DNA of 64,000 bases from Brevundimonas variabilis (GTDB taxonomy: Bacteria; Pseudomonadota; Alphaproteobacteria; Caulobacterales; Caulobacteraceae), in NCBI RefSeq assembly GCF_014199945.1, contig NZ_JACHOR010000005.1:124001-188000 (forward strand). The letters are read 5' to 3'. The notes beneath the pieces were generated by a model. That model saw only the letters and a program-made list of their open reading frames with translations. It was not told the DNA's origin and made no database searches. Positions 25,538 through 34,078 of the stretch are shown one piece after another. Position 1 is the stretch's first letter. Every line of letters begins with the position of its first letter. The translations under genes were made by a program, and so were the position numbers.

Positions 25538-26361
25538 TCCCGATCCCGCCCCCTCCGCCCGCCATCATCGCGCCCGCGGTCGAGCCCCGGGTCGCTGCGC
25601 CTGAACGCTCGGTCGACACGGCCTCGGATCTGCGGATCGCGGCGGCGCTGACCGATGCGCGGGTGCGGGTCGATTCCGGGTTCAGCGGGGCAACGATCGT
25701 CCTGTACGGCGCGGTGTTCAATCCGGGCGACCAGCCAACTGATGTGGTGGTCGTGGTGCGGGGGCCCGATGCGCCCGTCCGACTGGTCAAGAAGACCCGC
25801 AACATGGGCGTATGGCTGAACAGTCGTCCCGTGCTGTTCGAAGGGGCTCCCGGCTTCTACATGACGGCCTCGACCCGGCCGCTGAGCGACATCGCGGATT
25901 TCGGCCAGTTGCGCCGGCTGGGCGTCGGCGTCGACCATCTGCGGATCGATGCACCGGAAGAGACCCGGACCGTGACCCGCTACGGCGTGCGCGACGTCGT
26001 GGTCAGCCGGCTGGGCGAGGACTATCTGGACTGGCGCCGGGCCGTGATCCGGCTGCGCGAGGCCGCGGCCCTGTATAACACCGATCCGGCGGGCGTCAGT
26101 TTCGTCGACCGGGGCCTGTTCCGCGCCGAGGTCGAACTGCCCACCACCGCCCCGACGGGCATCTACAATGCCGAAGTCTGGCTGTTCCAGGACGGGGATC
26201 CGGTCTCGGTCTCGAACCTGACCCTGACGGTCGAGAAGGTCGGCTTCGAACGGAATGTGTACGAGTTCGCCCATCGCCAGCCGTGGCTTTACGGCCTGAT
26301 GTGCGTGCTGCTGGCCGCCATGACCGGCTATCTGGCGTCGCGGCTGTTCCGGCGTTTCTGA
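25534..26361 (+). CDS. TIGR02186 family membrane-anchored protein
   Basis: This 275-residue protein has a large soluble domain and a single C-terminal helix (WLYGLMCVLLAAMTGYLASR). The core pattern VDSGFSGATIVLYGAV, VVVVVRGPDAPVRLVKKTRN and GVWLNSRPVLFEGAPGFY is that of TIGR02186 proteins that accompany TauE/SafE permeases. Its function is unknown. It is coupled to the permease by ATGA overlap. The predicted N-terminus (MIPIPPPPPAIIAPAVE) lacks a classical signal peptide, which is odd for a domain expected in the periplasm. Confidence 0.86.
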   Translation: MIPIPPPPPAIIAPAVEPRVAAPERSVDTASDLRIAAALTDARVRVDSGFSGATIVLYGAVFNPGDQPTDVVVVVRGPDAPVRLVKKTRNMGVWLNSRPVLFEGAPGFYMTASTRPLSDIADFGQLRRLGVGVDHLRIDAPEETRTVTRYGVRDVVVSRLGEDYLDWRRAVIRLREAAALYNTDPAGVSFVDRGLFRAEVELPTTAPTGIYNAEVWLFQDGDPVSVSNLTLTVEKVGFERNVYEFAHRQPWLYGLMCVLLAAMTGYLASRLFRRF

Positions 26362-26484
26362 TCTGAAGGCCGAGAGTCCCTCAACGACTCTTCCAGAAAA
26401 TGTGAGTCGGGGAACCTCCGTCGTCGGGGTTAGCCTGTCCGGAGGCCAGCGACCGATCGGTCCGGCGCAACACGGGATACCGGC

Positions 26485-27876
26485 ATGAAGGTCGCTGTCG
26501 TCGGTGCTGGGTTCAGCGGACTTCTGACCGCTGTGCATGTGCTCAGATTGTCGCCCGAGGCCCGGGTGGTGCTGATCGAACGGAGTGGCGTGTTCGGTCC
26601 CGGTACAGCCTATGCCACGACCAATCCGGACCATGTGCTGAACGTGCGTCTGACCAACATGAGCGCCTTTTCGGACGAGCCGCATCATCTGGCCGAGTGG
26701 CTGACCGAGCAGAGCGGCTGGAGCGCCACCAGCCAGTTCATCACCCGGGGTCTGTATGGCCGCTATCTGCGCTCGATCCTGGACGGCGCACGCACGTGTG
26801 GGCGTCTGACCCAGCTTGCCGCGGAGGTCGAGGATATCGAACGGGTCGGGGTCCGTTGGCGCCTCAGGCTGTCGGACCAGCGCCCGATGCTGGCCGATGC
26901 GGTGGTGCTGGCTCTGGGCGTCATGGAGCCGACGCCGCCGGTCGGGATCGCGTCCGATCTGCTGGCTTCGTCCGCCTATCTCGCGAACCCCTGGGGCCAA
27001 TCGGGCGGACTGTCGGATGCGGCCGAGCATGTCCTGCTGGTCGGCAGCGGTCTGACGATGGTGGATGTGGCGATCGGTCTGGCACGACCGGGTCGACGGT
27101 TCACCGCCCTGTCGCGGCGCGGGTTGACGCCCCGCGGGCATGGCCTGGTCGGCCCGGCGATCTGGGAGGCCCCCGACAGTCTGTCGCCGGTTGCCCTGCT
27201 GCGGGCTGTCCGCGATCAGGCGAAGGCGCGCGACTGGCGGATGGTGATGGACGGTCTGCGCAGTCAGGCCAGTACCCTCTGGCGAGACTGGACCCCGGTC
27301 CAGCGCCGACAGTTCCTGCGTCACCTGCGTCCCTGGTGGGATGTCCATCGCCACCGGCTGGCTCCCGCCGTGAAGGAGCGGCTGGACGCCCTGATCGACC
27401 TGGGCGAGGTCAGCGTGGTGGCGGGGCGGACGGTGTCGCTGAAGCGCGACGCGCGCGGCATTGTCGTGACGTGGCGCAGACGCGGCGAGCGGCGTGCCCG
27501 GCAGTTTCGCGTCGATGCGGTGGTCAACTGCACCGGTCCGAACGGAGCGGTCGATCACGCAGCGAACCCGCTGATTTCGAGCCTGAGGCGGCGTGGGCTG
27601 CTGACCCCCGACCCTTCCGGGCTGGGGGCGCGGATCGACGACCGATGTCGCCTCGTGGACTGGCGCAACCAGCCGCTCACGGGCGTGCATGCTGTCGGCC
27701 CCCTGACGCGCGGGGCCTTCTGGGAAATCACCTCGGTGCCCGACATCCGGGAACAGGCGCTGGGTGTCGCAAGGGCGGTCCTGGACGGGAGCGCACTCCA
27801 GGCCGGACTGGCCCTCAGAGCCTTACCACCAGCCGCACAACTTCACTCGAGTGCAGACGGTCAAAGCCGGCGTTGA
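26485..27876 (+). CDS. FAD/NAD(P)-binding protein
   Basis: This 463-residue protein begins with a textbook Rossmann motif (KVAVVGAGFSGLLTAVHVL), then GVFGPGTAYATTNPDHVLNVR, the signature of the FAD-NAD(P)-binding_9 family. A second nucleotide motif HVLLVGSGLTMVDVAI lies near residue 180. Members are thought to be flavin oxidoreductases with unknown substrates. The last 62 bases overlap the end of the convergent alcohol dehydrogenase gene. The 123-base upstream gap holds three GANTC sites (26374, 26386 and 26404). Confidence 0.88.
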   Translation: MKVAVVGAGFSGLLTAVHVLRLSPEARVVLIERSGVFGPGTAYATTNPDHVLNVRLTNMSAFSDEPHHLAEWLTEQSGWSATSQFITRGLYGRYLRSILDGARTCGRLTQLAAEVEDIERVGVRWRLRLSDQRPMLADAVVLALGVMEPTPPVGIASDLLASSAYLANPWGQSGGLSDAAEHVLLVGSGLTMVDVAIGLARPGRRFTALSRRGLTPRGHGLVGPAIWEAPDSLSPVALLRAVRDQAKARDWRMVMDGLRSQASTLWRDWTPVQRRQFLRHLRPWWDVHRHRLAPAVKERLDALIDLGEVSVVAGRTVSLKRDARGIVVTWRRRGERRARQFRVDAVVNCTGPNGAVDHAANPLISSLRRRGLLTPDPSGLGARIDDRCRLVDWRNQPLTGVHAVGPLTRGAFWEITSVPDIREQALGVARAVLDGSALQAGLALRALPPAAQLHSSADGQSRR

Positions 27877-28945
27877 TGTCGTCGAGGGCAATGGTCCCGC
27901 TCATCAGACGATCGACCGGCAGACGACCGTCGCGATACAGGGCGACGTAGCGGGGGACGTCTCGACTGGGGACGCAGGTTCCGATGTAGGAGCCTTTCAG
28001 GGTCCGTTCCTCGGCTACCAGCGACACGACGTTCACCGCCAGTGCGGCATCTGCGGGCGGCAGTCCGGCGGTGACGGTCAACCCGCCGCGGCGGGTCATG
28101 GCCCAGGCGCTTTCCAGGGCGCGGAGCGATCCTGCCATCTCGAAGGCCACATCGGCCCCCCCGTCGGTCAGGGCCCGGACCCGGGCGACGGCGCCGGGGT
28201 CCGAAGCATTGACCGTCTGCACGGGACCCAGGGTGCGGGCCAGGGCCAGTTTGTCCTCCGACAGATCAACGGCCACGACCGGCGAGGCTCCGCTGGCCAG
28301 GGCCCCGAGCACGCTGGCCAAACCGACACCCCCAAGACCGATGACGACGACGCTCTGGCCGGCCTTGACCGCCGCGGTGTTCACGACGGCCCCGACACCG
28401 GTCAGCACGGCGCACCCGAACAGGGCTGCCTCCTCGAACGACAGGGCGGGATCGATCCTGACCAGCGACCGGCGCGACACGACGGCGTGCTCGGCGAAGG
28501 CGGAACAGCCGAGGTGGTGGTTGATGACCTCGGAACCGGCATGGATCCGCCGTCCCCCGGCCAGAAGCGCGCCCGCTCCATTCGCCGCCGCCCCCGGCTC
28601 GCACAGGGCCGGCCGGCCACCGGCGCAGGGATCGCAATGGCCGCACGACGGCATGAAGACCATGACGACGTGATCACCGATGGCCAGATCGGTCACGCCA
28701 TCGCCCAGAGCCTCGACGATTCCGGCCGCCTCGTGCCCGAGCGCCATCGGCAGGGGTCGCGGGCGATCGCCGTTGATGACGCTGAGGTCGGAGTGGCACA
28801 GACCTGCTGCCTTGATCGCGACCAGCACCTCGCCGGGACCCGGCGGATCGAGGGACACGGTCTCGATCGTGAGGGGGCGACTGTCGGCATAAGGGTGGCT
28901 GGCACCGCTTCGGCGCAGGATGGCAGCGCGTGTGGTGATCGTCAT
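27815..28945 (-). CDS. Zinc-dependent alcohol dehydrogenase
   Basis: This 376-residue medium-chain dehydrogenase has catalytic zinc ligands C50 (GLCHSD), H71-E72 (GHEAAG) and C179 (FGCAVLTG), structural zinc cysteines C101, C104, C107 and C115, and the NAD motif GLGGVG (204-209). It resembles class III-type or aryl-alcohol dehydrogenases of soil bacteria. It oxidises an alcohol with NAD+; the substrate is not determinable. Its final 62 bases overlap the 3' end of the convergent flavoprotein gene; both frames look complete, so neither appears truncated. Confidence 0.92.
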   Translation of the reverse strand: MTITTRAAILRRSGASHPYADSRPLTIETVSLDPPGPGEVLVAIKAAGLCHSDLSVINGDRPRPLPMALGHEAAGIVEALGDGVTDLAIGDHVVMVFMPSCGHCDPCAGGRPALCEPGAAANGAGALLAGGRRIHAGSEVINHHLGCSAFAEHAVVSRRSLVRIDPALSFEEAALFGCAVLTGVGAVVNTAAVKAGQSVVVIGLGGVGLASVLGALASGASPVVAVDLSEDKLALARTLGPVQTVNASDPGAVARVRALTDGGADVAFEMAGSLRALESAWAMTRRGGLTVTAGLPPADAALAVNVVSLVAEERTLKGSYIGTCVPSRDVPRYVALYRDGRLPVDRLMSGTIALDDINAGFDRLHSSEVVRLVVRL

Positions 28946-29034
28946 GGGGCCTCCGCCAATCAGCTTCGTCTATCGGTAGGCGCTTGACGCCGCGTCGGCC
29001 AAGCGAAACCCTGATTGTCTGGATGGAGGCCTGA

Positions 29035-29475
29035 ATGGCGAGGGATGCGGACCGGACCCGGCGCGCGGATTACCGGCATTTCGAGCGGATCGAGACGCGC
29101 TGGATGGACAACGACGTCTACGGCCATGTGAACAATGTCGTCTATTATTCGTGGTTCGACACGGCCGTGAACCGGATGCTGATCCACGAGGGCCTGCTGG
29201 ACATCACGGATAGTGCAACGATCGGGGTGGTGGTCGAGACAGGGTGCCGGTATTTCGCCTCGACGGCCTTTCCGGATGTCATCGCCGCCGGGGTACGGGT
29301 CGCGCATCTGGGGACGTCCAGCGTCCGCTACGAGATCGGCCTCTTCCGGAACGACGAGGACGAGGCCGCAGCCCAGGGCCATTTCGTCCATGTCCAGGTC
29401 GATCGCATCACCCGGAGGCCTGTGCCCACGGGCGATGCGATACGCAGGTTTCTGGAAACCCTGCGGGCGGCCTAG
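29035..29475 (+). CDS. Acyl-CoA thioesterase (hotdog fold, YbgC/FcbC type)
   Basis: This 146-residue hotdog protein has the 4-hydroxybenzoyl-CoA thioesterase-type motif [21 protein letters not shown] (catalytic Asp within [10 protein letters not shown]). It hydrolyses acyl-CoA thioesters in the cytoplasm; the chain preference is unknown. It is divergent from the alcohol dehydrogenase and shares the four bases CTAG with the stop of the convergent small membrane gene. Confidence 0.92.
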   Translation: MARDADRTRRADYRHFERIETRWMDNDVYGHVNNVVYYSWFDTAVNRMLIHEGLLDITDSATIGVVVETGCRYFASTAFPDVIAAGVRVAHLGTSSVRYEIGLFRNDEDEAAAQGHFVHVQVDRITRRPVPTGDAIRRFLETLRAA

Positions 29476-29657
29476 TCGTCCATATAACCGAGCAGGGCGA
29501 GGGCCCCGACGGCGGTCAGCACGCCCAGGGCAAACGCCCCGATGATCGAACCGGTGGCGACGGCCGTCGAGACGGCGATCGGTCGGGCCTCGTACCATTC
29601 GACAATGTCGGCTTCGTCCAGATCGTCGTCGTCATAGGCGGTGTCTTCGGCGGTCAT
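29472..29657 (-). CDS. Small acidic single-helix membrane protein
   Basis: This 61-residue protein has an acidic N-terminal half ([16 protein letters not shown]) and one C-terminal helix (about 29-57: [19 protein letters not shown], continuing [10 protein letters not shown]). An AGGAG ribosome site 7 bases before the ATG strongly supports translation. The function is unknown and no family is recognised. It is divergent from yebC. Its stop codon is shared with the thioesterase through a CTAG palindrome. Confidence 0.75.
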   Translation of the reverse strand: MTAEDTAYDDDDLDEADIVEWYEARPIAVSTAVATGSIIGAFALGVLTAVGALALLGYMDD

Positions 29658-29789
29658 GATCGGCTCCTGATCGGTGTCTTGGTTCAATCCTTGGCATGGC
29701 CACCTGTTCCGCGCCATCGCCTGGCCGTGACAGGGGCATTTCGATCGGTTAGACGCGGCTCTCTTTTTGCGAGCAGATCCGAACACTCC

Positions 29790-30563
29790 ATGGCTGGCCA
29801 TTCCAAATTCAAGAACATCATGCACCGCAAGGGGCGCGCCGACGCCCAGCGTTCGAAACTGTTCTCGAAACTGTCGCGCGACATCACGGTCGCGGCCAAG
29901 TCGGGCATGGCCGACCCGGCCCTGAACCCGCGCCTGCGGCTGGCCATCAACAACGCCAAGGCCGAAAGCCTGCCCAAGGATGTGATCACCCGCGCCATCA
30001 ACAAGGCTGCAGGCGGTGACGTCGATACGATGGAAGAGGTCCGCTACGAGGGGCGGGGTCCCGGTGGCGTCGGCATCATCGTCGAGGCCCTGACCGATAA
30101 CCGCAACCGCGCGGCCTCCAACATCGGCACGGCCTTCAAGAAGAATGGCGGGGCCCTGGGCGAGATGAATTCGGTCGCCTTCATGTGGGACCGGGTCGGC
30201 ATGATCCGCTATCCCGCAGAAGCCGGGTCCGAGGATGCCGTCATGGAAGCCGCCATCGAGGCCGGAGCACAGGACGTCGAGAGCGATCTGGTCAAGCCGG
30301 ACATCTATGAGGACGCACCCGGCCACACGATCTGGACCGCCTTCGAGGATCTGAACGAGGTGGCGGAGGCCCTGTCCAAGATCCTGGGCGACGCCCGGTC
30401 CACCGGCATCGTCTGGAAGCCGCAGTCCGAGGTGCCGGTGACCGGCGAGGCTGTCGGGACCCTGATGAAGCTGCTGGACGCGCTGGATGCCGAGGATGAC
30501 GTGCAGAACGTCTATTCCAACGAGGATATCTCCGACGAGGACATGGCGGCCTTCGGCGGCTAA
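29790..30563 (+). CDS. yebC: YebC/PmpR family protein (TACO1-like)
   Basis: This 257-residue protein starts [20 protein letters not shown], the fixed N-terminus of the family, and continues [16 protein letters not shown] and [21 protein letters not shown]. YebC proteins were annotated as transcription regulators; recent work ties them to ribosome function on difficult proline stretches. The ATG at 29790 is fixed by homology; the frame is open further upstream but unsupported. A 6-bp hairpin (TTGAGG/CCTCAA, 30571-30591) follows the stop. Confidence 0.95.
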   Translation: MAGHSKFKNIMHRKGRADAQRSKLFSKLSRDITVAAKSGMADPALNPRLRLAINNAKAESLPKDVITRAINKAAGGDVDTMEEVRYEGRGPGGVGIIVEALTDNRNRAASNIGTAFKKNGGALGEMNSVAFMWDRVGMIRYPAEAGSEDAVMEAAIEAGAQDVESDLVKPDIYEDAPGHTIWTAFEDLNEVAEALSKILGDARSTGIVWKPQSEVPVTGEAVGTLMKLLDALDAEDDVQNVYSNEDISDEDMAAFGG

Positions 30564-30797
30564 TCAACGATTGAGGGAATGTCATCCTCAAACCGCGATG
30601 TTTCAGCGCACGCCCTGATTGCCGAAGATGGCAGTGCTTAGTGACTAGAAGATTGTCAACATTGAACTATTCTCTAGGGGATAGCTTAAGATGTCAGCAA
30701 CGCTCTTTTATCGAGAAATTGATATAACAGCGGTTGCCGTTTCCAGATCTCTCGCTACGGTGGTCAAGGGGCCTAAGAGCGAAGGAGAGGGACGATC

Positions 30798-33700
30798 ATG
30801 CCTGCTAGCCGGTATCTGGACAGTTCTGGTACACAGTCCGAGTTCGGTTTTGCTCATTTTGCGGGGTTGGGCGGCGCTCTTTCGGGCTTCAACGGTCTTG
30901 ATCCCAACCCGCAGTATTTCGCCAGCACGGAGGATCGGGGCGGGCTGAGGCCGAATGGCCGGGTCTCGCTGGGGACCAGCGAAGCCGGCGCCCATCTCAC
31001 CCGGGGCAATCTGCACTGGGACGGCGCGGGAGCCGTTGGTCAGGCGGTCACCGTTACCTTTGCCTTCCGCAGCACCGCACCGGACTCGATTCCGAATGGC
31101 TACGGCGGCTTCTCCCGCTTCACGGATGCCCAGATTGCCGCGACCCTGCTGGCGCTGTCCGCCTGGTCGGATGTGGCCAACATCACCTTCCAGCGCGTCA
31201 GCGGCGCGGCTGGCGAAGAGGCCTACACGAACAATGCCTCCATGCTGTTCGGCAATTTCTCGAACGTGCCTCAGGAAGTCTATGCCTTTGGTGCCTCGCC
31301 GGGGAGCCGTGACAGTGCGTCAGGCGCGGGTGATGTCTGGACCAACAGTGCCCGGGGCGTCATGGCCAATCCCGTCGTGCTCGAAAATGGCCAGCGGTAC
31401 CTCACCTTTGCGATCGGTCAGGCGCTCGGACTGCAAAGAGCGGAGACAGCCTATTTCGAGGACAGCCAGCAATATTCGGTGATGAGTGCGTTCACCGAGG
31501 GCGCAACCGGCGGCATCTATGGCGCGCGCTACAGCGCAGCGCCCATGCTGGACGACATCGCGGCGATCCAGCGGCTGTACGGCGCGAACATGACGACCCG
31601 GACCGGAGATACCGTCTACGGGTTCAATTCCACCGCCAGCCAGCCCTGGTTCTCGGCCCGCAGCAGCACCAGTCCCCTGATCTTTGCCGTCTGGGATGCC
31701 GGGGGCGTCGATACGCTCGATTTCTCGGGCTATGCCGTCGAGCAGACCATCGACCTGCGCCAGACCAGCTTCTCGAGCGTGGGCGGGCTGACCGGGAATG
31801 TCGCGATCGCCCTGGGGGCTGCGATCGAGAACGCCGTCGGCGGGTCCGGAAACGACCGGATCACCGGCAACTCCGGCGACAATGTCCTGACCGGCAATGC
31901 GGGACAGGACACAATCGATGGCGGCCTTGGGACCGATACGGCCGTGTTCCGGTTCCCGCGGTCGGAATACACCATCACGGTCGAGGGACAGATGGTGCTG
32001 GTCTCCCATCCGACCGAGGGCACAGACGCGCTGAGGAACATCGAGTTCCTGCGCTTTTCGGATCAGACAATCCCGACGGTGACGCTGGGCGGGCTGATGG
32101 TTACCGGCGATATCCTCAACAATCTGATGGATGGAACGGGTTTCGACGACACGCTGTCGGGCCTTGGGGGCAACGACACCCTCACCGGCCTGGGGGGGAA
32201 TGACAGCCTGAACGGCGGATCCGGCAATGACACGATCGCAGGCGGGAATGGCGATGACATCGTCACCGGCGGGCTGGGCAATGACACGCTCGATGGCGGT
32301 ACGGGATCCGACGTTGCCGACTATTCCGGGGCGAGCGGCAGCGTTCAGGTCAGCCTGGTGACCGGTCTCGCGACGGGCGCAGAGGGTAGCGACACCCTGA
32401 CCGGGTTCGAGCACATCCGCGGCGGAGCGTTCAATGACGTGCTGATCGGAGACGACCAGGCGAACAGGATCGAGGGCAATGGAGGTGTCGATATCCTGAG
32501 GGGCGGCGGCGGAAACGACATCCTGATTACCGCTGCGCCCACGACCAATCCGCTTGGCGCGACCCTGGATGGTGGCGATGGCAATGACAGCCTGCGAGGT
32601 GGCGCCGGGATCGACACCCTGATCGGGGGTGCCGGGTCCGATCTGATCGATGGGGATTTCGGTGTCGACGCGGCCCTCTACAGCGGGGTTCGGCGCCAGT
32701 ACGGCGTGTCGGCCGCCAGTGGGCCGGTCACGCCCTTCGTGACCCGGTCTACCGTCAGCGGGGGCCCCGAGGGCGGTACGGACACGCTCGTTGACGTCGA
32801 GCAGTGCCGCTTTGTCGACGGCGTGATGAGTTTCGACGTCAACGGCATCCCGGCCCAGGTGATGCGGTTGTACGACACCATCCTGGACCGCCAGCCGGAC
32901 CAGGCCGGTCTGGATGTCCAGGTCCGGGCTCTCGCCAGCGGTTCGACCACCCTGCTGGCCCTGGCCAGCGCGTTCACGGCCTCGCCGGAGTTCGTGGACC
33001 GCTACGGCACCCTGTCAAACGAGCAGTTCGTGGGCCAGCTTTATCGCTTTGCACTGGATCGCGACGCGACCGCAGCGGAGATCACCTTCCAGGCGGCGGC
33101 CCTGAACACGGGCACCAGCCGGGCCCAGCTTCTGGTCAATTTCTCCGAAAGCGGCGAACACCGGGTTCAGACCCAGTCCGTCCTGAACGCCGGCCTCTGG
33201 GTGCCCGACGAAAAGGCCCTGCAGATCGCGCGACTCTATGATGCGACGTTCGACCGGCTGCCGGATGCCGCTGGACTGGCCGGTCAGCTCGCGGCCCTGA
33301 ACGCCGGGACATCGCTGCTGACCCTGGCCGCGAATTTTGCCGCCTCGCCGGAATTCCAGGCGCGTTACGGTGCCCTGTCCAACCAGGCCTTCGTCGAACA
33401 GCTCTACCGGTTCTGCCTCGACCGCGAAGGCGATGCGGCGGGGATCGCTGTCCAGGTCAATGCGCTGAACACCGGAACCAGCCGCGCAGCCCTGCTGCTG
33501 GCCTTCTCCGAAAGCCCCGAGCATGTGGCCTTGACGGCACCCCTCTGGTCCGGCGGGATCCGCACGATCGATGCTGCCTTCTCAGGCGCTGTCGAGGAGA
33601 GCGCTGGTCAGAAGGCGCTCGATGGACAGCCGCTGGTTCTGGTGGCGGAGGATGACACGGGTATCGACGGCACCCCGTTCGAGGGGAAGACGGGGATGGA

Positions 33701-33980
33701 TCCGGACCCGCAGGTCCAGCCCGGACCTGCGGGCGAAGATCCGGCCGATGTCGTGATCGCCTTCAAGATCGACGATGACGCCTTTGTCCTGCCGGCACAG
33801 GACGCGCTGGAGCCGCTCGTCCTGCCGGACGTCGAGGGCGGGCTGCCGATGCCGTTCGGCGGTTTTGCCAGTCCTACGGACGACTGGATGGTGACCCTTC
33901 CGGTGAACAACGATGGTGCCCTGTCGGACCCGTTTCCATGGCACCGCACCGCCGGCGAGGACGGCTGGATGCTGCACTAG
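30798..33980 (+). CDS. RTX serralysin-like protein with destroyed zinc site and two DUF4214 domains
   Basis: This 1060-residue protein lacks a signal peptide and has the layout of a type I-secreted M10 metalloprotease: protease-like domain (1-340), RTX nonapeptides in clusters near 347-376, 454-511 and 569-617 (GGSGNDTIA, GGNGDDIVT, GGLGNDTLD), two DUF4214 domains (about 690-800 and 812-920), and an acidic C-terminus. The active site, expected as HEXXHXXGXXH, reads TFAIGQALGLQR (203-214). His-Glu is deleted, the second His is Gln and the third Arg. After the Met-turn YSVMSAF the Tyr ligand is Ala. It cannot be a normal zinc protease. GGAGAGGG precedes the ATG. No type I secretion genes are in the window. 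Confidence 0.88.
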   Translation: MPASRYLDSSGTQSEFGFAHFAGLGGALSGFNGLDPNPQYFASTEDRGGLRPNGRVSLGTSEAGAHLTRGNLHWDGAGAVGQAVTVTFAFRSTAPDSIPNGYGGFSRFTDAQIAATLLALSAWSDVANITFQRVSGAAGEEAYTNNASMLFGNFSNVPQEVYAFGASPGSRDSASGAGDVWTNSARGVMANPVVLENGQRYLTFAIGQALGLQRAETAYFEDSQQYSVMSAFTEGATGGIYGARYSAAPMLDDIAAIQRLYGANMTTRTGDTVYGFNSTASQPWFSARSSTSPLIFAVWDAGGVDTLDFSGYAVEQTIDLRQTSFSSVGGLTGNVAIALGAAIENAVGGSGNDRITGNSGDNVLTGNAGQDTIDGGLGTDTAVFRFPRSEYTITVEGQMVLVSHPTEGTDALRNIEFLRFSDQTIPTVTLGGLMVTGDILNNLMDGTGFDDTLSGLGGNDTLTGLGGNDSLNGGSGNDTIAGGNGDDIVTGGLGNDTLDGGTGSDVADYSGASGSVQVSLVTGLATGAEGSDTLTGFEHIRGGAFNDVLIGDDQANRIEGNGGVDILRGGGGNDILITAAPTTNPLGATLDGGDGNDSLRGGAGIDTLIGGAGSDLIDGDFGVDAALYSGVRRQYGVSAASGPVTPFVTRSTVSGGPEGGTDTLVDVEQCRFVDGVMSFDVNGIPAQVMRLYDTILDRQPDQAGLDVQVRALASGSTTLLALASAFTASPEFVDRYGTLSNEQFVGQLYRFALDRDATAAEITFQAAALNTGTSRAQLLVNFSESGEHRVQTQSVLNAGLWVPDEKALQIARLYDATFDRLPDAAGLAGQLAALNAGTSLLTLAANFAASPEFQARYGALSNQAFVEQLYRFCLDREGDAAGIAVQVNALNTGTSRAALLLAFSESPEHVALTAPLWSGGIRTIDAAFSGAVEESAGQKALDGQPLVLVAEDDTGIDGTPFEGKTGMDPDPQVQPGPAGEDPADVVIAFKIDDDAFVLPAQDALEPLVLPDVEGGLPMPFGGFASPTDDWMVTLPVNNDGALSDPFPWHRTAGEDGWMLH

Positions 33981-33997
33981 GGTCGGCCCTGCGTCCT

Positions 33998-34029
33998 GCC
34001 TCTGTCCTTCCGCAAAGAGGGCCAGAGGC
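33998..34029. terminator. Hairpin between the convergent RTX gene and rsmB
   Basis: GCCTCTG (33998-34004) pairs with CAGAGGC (34023-34029), and the internal bases can extend the pairing. It lies in a 98-base gap between convergent stops, so it may serve both strands. There is no strong T run. Confidence 0.45.
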
Positions 34030-34078
34030 GAGGCGGTACGGTCGCGGCGTCCCTGAAGGCCTTTCTGGACGTCTGTCT

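Noticed and set aside
26374..26408. Three GANTC sites before the FAD/NAD(P)-binding gene as a GcrA-regulated promoter
   Set aside because: No core promoter elements were recognised nearby, and the function of the gene gives no support.
25273..27690. 805-codon minus-strand frame opposite TIGR02186 and the flavoprotein
   Set aside because: Antisense shadow with no motifs and no ribosome site.
29685..29710. GGAAC-N16-GATT upstream of the 61-residue membrane gene as an EcfG promoter
   Set aside because: The -35 part fits but the -10 part does not match CGTT; too weak to list.
30691..30948. 85-codon plus-strand frame at the start of the RTX gene
   Set aside because: Overlaps the well-supported RTX start in another frame; no ribosome site or recognisable pattern.
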